From the NCBI RefSeq assembly GCF_022539315.1, contig NC_066329.1, forward strand, positions 5,865,072-5,929,071: a DNA stretch of 64,000 nt. Reading direction: 5' to 3'. A program made the position numbers and the translations under genes. This stretch comes from Serinus canaria (taxonomy: Eukaryota > Chordata > Aves > Passeriformes > Fringillidae). Every line of letters begins with the position of its first letter. Position 1 is the first letter of the stretch. Shown here one piece after another: positions 58,640 to 64,000 of the stretch. A model generated the notes under the pieces. That model saw nothing but the letters and a program-made list of their open reading frames with translations. It was not told the DNA's origin and made no database searches.

Positions 58640-59175
58640 AAAACCTAAACATGTCAAATGTGCATGTAAGCCAAGCCTCCCTTTGTGTGCTCCCAGAGGG
58701 TTCCCCCCCCCACGTGCACACTCACCCCCCTGCTGCAAGAGATCCATTTTATAGATTCAAGGACAGCTCTCTCCACGAGAAGAAGGGACGTTGCCAAGAT
58801 ACCAGATGCGGTCCCATTCAAGACCACTCATAGGAGCAATTCAAGATGAAATCAAATTAGATGTGTTGGTTATACATAGTGCAGCCTGCTTGGGATACTA
58901 AATGACAGAGTTTGCCAATAATTAAGTGAAATCTCAGAGATGATGAGTCCCCAGAGCTCTCTAGGTTATGTCGGTCTAATTCTAAGTGTCATCATTATAG
59001 CAGCAGAGCAAAATACTCTGCATAGGCTACAGAGCTGGAATTTTACAGTGGATATTAGCTTCTCATAGCCAGTGTTGTTGGGCAGTGCTGAGCTTCATTA
59101 CATGTCTTCTGCTATTACACTTCCTTAACCTTTCCCTGATATAAAGCTTCTGGAACCTGACTCCCACTTAATAAT
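58640..59175. other. Non-coding stretch, no gene recognised
   Basis: A C9 run lies near 58703-58711 in GGGTTCCCCCCCCCACGTG. No exon or element is otherwise seen. Confidence 0.5.
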
Positions 59176-59179
59176 TGAT

Positions 59180-59400
59180 AGTTAGTACTTACTATCCATA
59201 GCAATATTCATATTCAAAGCACTTTACAAAGAGCTCATTAATCTCTCTGAACCCCCTCCCTCTTGAGGTGTCCACTACAATTACCTTAATTTTGCAGAAA
59301 GGGAAACTGAGGCAGAAAGGTTGTGCCTTATCCTGGGGCTGGAGGACAGTGTGACAGACAGCCCTAGTGCTCAGGATCCTCCCTGTGAGAGAGCTGGCTG
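59180..59400 (-). repeat. Long MIR-like SINE relic, minus orientation
   Basis: AGTACTTACTATCCATAGCA then TCAAAGCACTTTACAAAGAG then CTCATTAATCTCTCTGA matches the reverse-complement MIR 3' part ('ttactatg...aagcgctttacaa...actcatttaatcctcaca'). TTTTGCAGAAAGGGAAACTG then AGGCAGAAAGGTTGTGCCTT matches 'ttttacagatgaggaaactgaggcacagagaggtt'. GACAGACAGCCCTAGTGCTC may continue it. More than 150 bp are recognisable. Confidence 0.7.
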
Positions 59401-59404
59401 AACT

Positions 59405-62400
59405 TCTGATGGTAGAAATCAGGTTGCTCTCAAATCTGATGTGGGAACAGAGGTGCAAGGGAACTGCTGAGCATTCCCATTGCCTGCAAGCAGTGAGGAG
59501 CCAGAGTAGCCTGCTGCTAGGTACTGTATCCTTCAAGAAATCCTCCTCAGATCTGCCTGGTGGATCCTGCCCTGGGAGGAGGCTGGAAGACGATGCACAG
59601 GTGAAAAAAGTGCCACTTCTGAGTATATTGTGGCAAGGAAGCCTGAGCTGAAAAAGTCAGTCTGAAGCTAAGACACTCAAGAAGGGCTTGCTTCAAATTT
59701 AACACTTGCTATGTACAAAGGAAGGGAAAATTCTTGGGGACTGTGACATCAATGTTGCTATAGCCACTAGCAGCACATAGGAAGAAAAAATCTGCACCCT
59801 GTTAGCCCCTGGCTATAGTAACAAAGGGGACAGGGGTGGCACAGGGATTCCCAGCGCTGTGGCACTTCCCCTGGCCCCATTCAGCCCCACATGCAGACAC
59901 TTCCCTGCTGTCCATGCTGTCCCTGCTGCCCTGGCCACCCTCCCACCAGCACCTCACTGTTCCTCCAGGAGCTGTGCAGAGCTCAGCCTGCCCTCAGCTC
60001 TGTGCCCTGCTCCAGAGAGAGGGACAGTGCAAGGGGACCTGGGTTGATCCACAATAGAAAACAGCATCCCCAAGATGATTAGGAAGAAGTTATAACATTT
60101 ACAGAAGGTTCTGATAATGATCTTTGATAAATATGTTCATATTGCTAAAAGATTCAAACCTAAGAGGTTTTTAATTAAAGACTGGGGCACTCAGAGCTAA
60201 CTTACCAAGGAGGCAATAAAATTATTGACTAAGTCTCTAGCAAAGTCAACTGAAGCAAGGAGTTTAAATGATTTCCAGAGACTGTTGTCCAAGTGAAGGT
60301 TATAGTGAGGGAGCCAGCAGTGCAATTAAATCAAATGAGGTCAAGCATGTTGGGCCTTAAGGCCTCTGCCTGCTCCTCAGATTTCTTTTGTTCTTATAAT
60401 TCAATTATGAAGACCCCCCCGCAAGAACCATTTAACTGTCTCGTAAACCAGTTTGTAAACTTTTTTATTTTTCTGTAAATTGTCTCCTAAAAGTGGCTTT
60501 CAATACTTCAGGCACATGGAGTGTACATGGGTTTCAGAGTGCCTTTTGTTCTCATTTGAGCATCACATGCCCATGGTTGTTCATACAGCCAGGCCTCTCC
60601 CAAAGCATTCATGGCAAGGCATCCATCACTGGAGGTGGTCACGGATAAAAACAATGTGATGAGGAGCTGGAACAACTGTGTTTGTTCTGTCTCTCATTCC
60701 CAGATTTTCTTTATCTTGTTTCTGTGTGAGTGAGAAAGAGGGTAAGTTGTGTGTCTACCTAATTTCCTGCCCACTAGGTCATGTATCCCAACCCTTAACA
60801 TCATAAATGAGGGAAGTCTTCTGGCCAGCAGATGCCTATGTAGATCCTCTATCATAGAACCAAATACCTTTAAGGTGTAGGGACTTTTTGCTTTTTACAC
60901 TTTTTTTTCAATTGTTTTTTGGTAGAAATATAATTGTAGAACAGGGTTAGGTAGAAGTTAGGGAGCATCCAAATGCAAGACTTTTGCAGACTGCAGTTCT
61001 GCTGTTGATAGTGTCCACTGACCAGAAGGAAAGCTCACATTACTTGGAGATCTCATGAGACTGTGTCTCATGATGCAACTTTTCCTGTTTAAAGAGGCAA
61101 AACCCAGTTATTTACTCCTTTCAAGGAAGAGACCATTTAAAGTATGAAACCATTCCTGATTCACCTATAGGAAGATTATGGAAGTCCTGAAGTGATTACA
61201 AATTCTTCTGAGCAATTTAAGCACAAAACTTTTGTTCAGATCATGGCTTTAGAGGGTCAAGGGTCTTGGCTTTCTGTCTGCATCATGAGGAGCTTTCATG
61301 CCTTTGTAAATCAAGCCCAGGGTAGCTATCTTTAAATGAGCCACAAGTGAGAGCCTAAACCTCATACCTACAAGTGTTCCCTTGTAAAAATTCATATCCA
61401 CAAGTGGCAGCATTCTTTCTGTCCTGTGAAATTCCCAGTGGCAGATCTCTGCTTGGAGATGAATTGAATGCTAGAAGTGACTGTTGTAGTAGGGAGAGAA
61501 ATATTTATTCCTCCTCTCTACTTCTATTTAATTACAGCTAAGACAGTTTGGTTGAGACATTGGAAGTAGGACTGACAGCTCTGCTTTCTCAGGAAGGTCC
61601 TGCAGAGATGGTGTGGTCTGTTCCCTCACTGCACATCAGCAGGAGCTCAATGGTCTGAAATCTGTCAGCCTTTGCTCTGTGGGTCCTCACAGACTGGCCA
61701 GCCTCTGTTCCCAAAGCTTTCCAAAAGTGGAGTTTAGTGGGGTGACTGCTCATCCCTGGAGAGAGGAACACTGACCCTGTTAGCAGCAATACTCAAATGA
61801 CCACGGGTGATAGAAATTAACTCAGATCACTCTGTGACTGATCCCTCCTACAAGGTTAACATCTTTCTGAGTTCATTAAAATCTTATGCCTCCTTCCCCA
61901 AAGGAAAGAAATGTCAATACATGAGAGAGGAAGATAAGTTAATGCTACATTCAGGTTGCAGAGCTAGAGATTTTGGAACTGCTGAGGTAAGATGCCTGTG
62001 TGGTTGCTAACTCAGCCACATTGCACACAGACTGTACAGCAGCCTTGTTTCACTGCTCATGAGCACAGATTAATGCAATTACCTTTATCAAAATAAATCC
62101 CAAAGTTGTGCCTCTTGCTAACCTGTCACACTGTAGGTGGGGTCAATGATTGTACCATGGTGGCATCTGAATGTGCCCAGGGAGCTCAATGCCCAGGACT
62201 GCATTCCCTTCACTTATGGGACATGGATTCTCTGAGTGGGAGTCTGGAGCAGCTGTAAGCCCAGTGGCACTTCCTGGATGCAAAGGGGATTTTAGCTGAG
62301 AAAGTGCTTTTATTATTGTAAAAAATTAATGCAAAATGTCAAATATTTCACACCCAAACCGATACTGGCAAAATGCCAGAAATATTTGGGTTTCGCTTGG

Positions 62401-63265
62401 CGTGTGAGTATAGTTGATCATCTGTAATTCAAAAGTTTTCATTTCAAAGGAAAGAGACAGTGTGTTGCAATAGACTTTGTAGTGATAAATATCAACTGTG
62501 CCACTTCTCTCCCAAAAGGGATTTCCCACAGTTCTAGAGTAATATACAGTTCAAAAGGCCACACTGAGATTTATAGAGCTATACTTTCAAAAACTGGCAT
62601 CCGAGGCGCTTTGCTCAGCTAAGGTGGATTTGACTTGCAGCCTTCACAGTTCTGCACAACTCAGAAAGCAGCCACAGGTGCAGGGTGCCAGCAGGCCTGA
62701 GTGATTGGTGAATGTGTGGTGGTTGGGTCACTCAAAAATGTACAGGCAGTTAATCCAGAGAGTCCTCAGTTCTGTGACCAGATACTCTGGAAGCTTTCAA
62801 ATGTACTTGGCCAACTTGTACATCTGGTCAGATTGGAGTAAATGGACAGAATTTCATTTAAATCAAGAGAGTTAGAGCAACTGATGGCAGCAGTGAATTT
62901 AGCCCTCTCCGTGCACGTATTATAATTATAAAATGATCTATTTTTCTTCTTTTCTATTCTACTCCTGTTTATTCAATCATCTATTCTGTTCTCTTTAAAG
63001 CCCCACCCACATTCTAATCCACTTGCATAGCAATAATGTCCACTGAATGTCCCAAAACTCTTTCTAAGACATAGGAAAATTAGACAAAATTACAAAGAAA
63101 AACCACTTTATAGAATTGCCTGAATTCTCAACTTCATATAATGAATATACATTGACCCATTAGTGTTCTGCATATCTTCCATTGTTTAAAGATTTACAGA
63201 TAAATGGGGTGTCTGTCTATACCATTTACAGACTTCCCATCTAATTTTAACTGTGTGTCCTGAAG
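59405..63265. other. 3.9 kb non-coding stretch, no gene recognised
   Basis: No exon or RNA gene supported. A marginal MIR-like relic on minus may lie at 61885-61990 (GTTGCAGAGCTAGAGATTTT near 61957). A weak proline/leucine-rich frame at 59836-60057 reflects CCTGCTGCC-type composition. Nothing else is visible. Confidence 0.55.
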
Positions 63266-63275
63266 GACCTTGGGA

Positions 63276-63328
63276 TGTGGGAATTTGGGAGCCATGTGGA
63301 ATGCTGTGGAATTTGGGAGCCATGTGGA
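63276..63328. repeat. Two-copy 28-bp tandem duplication
   Basis: AATTTGGGAGCCATGTGGA occurs at 63282 and 63310, with TGTGG in front of both copies, giving a 28-bp period. One G differs in the leading part. It is a recent short duplication in non-coding DNA. Confidence 0.9.
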
Positions 63329-63329
63329 T

Positions 63330-63955
63330 TTGTTAAATGGATGGGCAGTAACTTTCAGTGGCAAATATGTGAATTCAAGCCTCTGTAAACAAAAGCATCA
63401 AGATTTTCAGTTTGTAGATTTTCAGACACTGGAGCAACACACAGAAGAGCAACAGGAGCTGTTTTTGAAGAACTTCACAAGAATTTCATACATAAAAAAT
63501 AGGATATAAACCAGGACTGCATAACATCTGACCAAGACCTTGTGTTGTCTGCCAAGAACTTTCTTTGACCCATCATGATGCTCTAGCAAACAGCTCTCTC
63601 TGGACTGAGCCCTCTCAGCTGCCTTCTTACCATAGTCCACAGCTGGGATGGCACCAAGCCTGCTCAGCACTGGCACACCTGGAAATTTGGTAACTCTCAA
63701 CCATTTAATTAGCTGGAAATCAAGAATGATTTTTGCTCTTGGTTAGTAGCTGCATGGCATGAAGAGCTGTCTTCCATCCCAGACTGAATGTGTTTGCAAA
63801 AGGCACATATGGAAACAGGGGGTGGCTGCTCTGCTCAATTTAGCACTTGTGAGACTCGAGCCAGATTGCTGGATCTTGTCTGGACTCTGCTGTCTGAAAA
63901 GAGCAAAAGTGGGGAGGCAGAGAAAGAGAGGGAGAGCTAAAGCACTAAGACATTG
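63330..63955. other. Non-coding stretch before a CR1 element
   Basis: No exon or repeat is recognised. Overlapping short frames occur on both strands and look like chance. Confidence 0.5.
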
Positions 63956-63964
63956 AGAAAACAT

Positions 63965-64000
63965 GACCTGTGAGGAAAGGCTGAGGGAACTGTCTTCATT
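63965..64000 (+). mobile_element. CR1 LINE, truncated by window end
   Basis: GACCTGTGAGGAAAGGCTGA then GGGAACTG closely matches the internal 3' region of avian CR1 ('tgaggaaaggctgagggaactggg...ttcagcctggagaagagaag'). The element runs off the right end. It is in plus orientation, and the next bases outside the window should continue it. It is the best support here for a sauropsid genome. Confidence 0.85.

Overview
This window looks like nuclear DNA from a sauropsid, most likely a bird. The support is indirect. The last 36 bases match the body of a CR1 LINE. Two decayed CR1 3' ends lie at about 26959-27002 and 56272-56335. Old MIR/CORE-type SINE relics are scattered throughout. Interspersed repeats are otherwise sparse, and GC is moderate apart from a few CpG islands. 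I see no bacterial-style gene organisation, no rRNA, tRNA or CRISPR array, and no viral gene. Species and chromosome cannot be read from the sequence.

I could not find one protein-coding exon that I would defend. The long open frames fall into three groups: random frames in non-coding DNA, frames kept open by high GC, and frames kept open by short-period repeats. Many of them begin only at non-AUG codons. The window therefore reads as intergenic or intronic DNA around one strong promoter.

That promoter is the CpG island at about 31385-33330. Its right edge carries a minus-strand start region: a CRE-like TGACGTT, a YY1-type AAGATGGCG, a purine-rich leader with three very short upstream ORFs, and a good splice donor (AAG|GTAACG) after base 33182. 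I interpret this as the non-coding first exon of an unidentified minus-strand gene whose body extends towards base 1 and perhaps beyond. Inside the island are two perfect odd-length palindromes that share the core CAATAAT, a 35-nt T run, a G-quadruplex-prone stretch and an AAAAT microsatellite. AT-rich DNA at 30700-31370, next to the island in the presumed first intron, looks like a conserved non-coding element, but I cannot test conservation.

Two smaller CpG islands lie at about 4530-4770 and 54085-54480. The second contains a strong CTCF-type motif and runs into an 11-copy, 20-bp minisatellite. The other notable structures are a pentamer satellite of about 530 bp at 45810-46342, a 61-nt stem-loop at 26007-26067, a 12-bp-stem hairpin at 42682-42713, and several recent short tandem duplications. 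I did not find a recognisable new biological system. The promoter architecture, the palindrome pair and the 26 kb hairpin deserve the closest second look.
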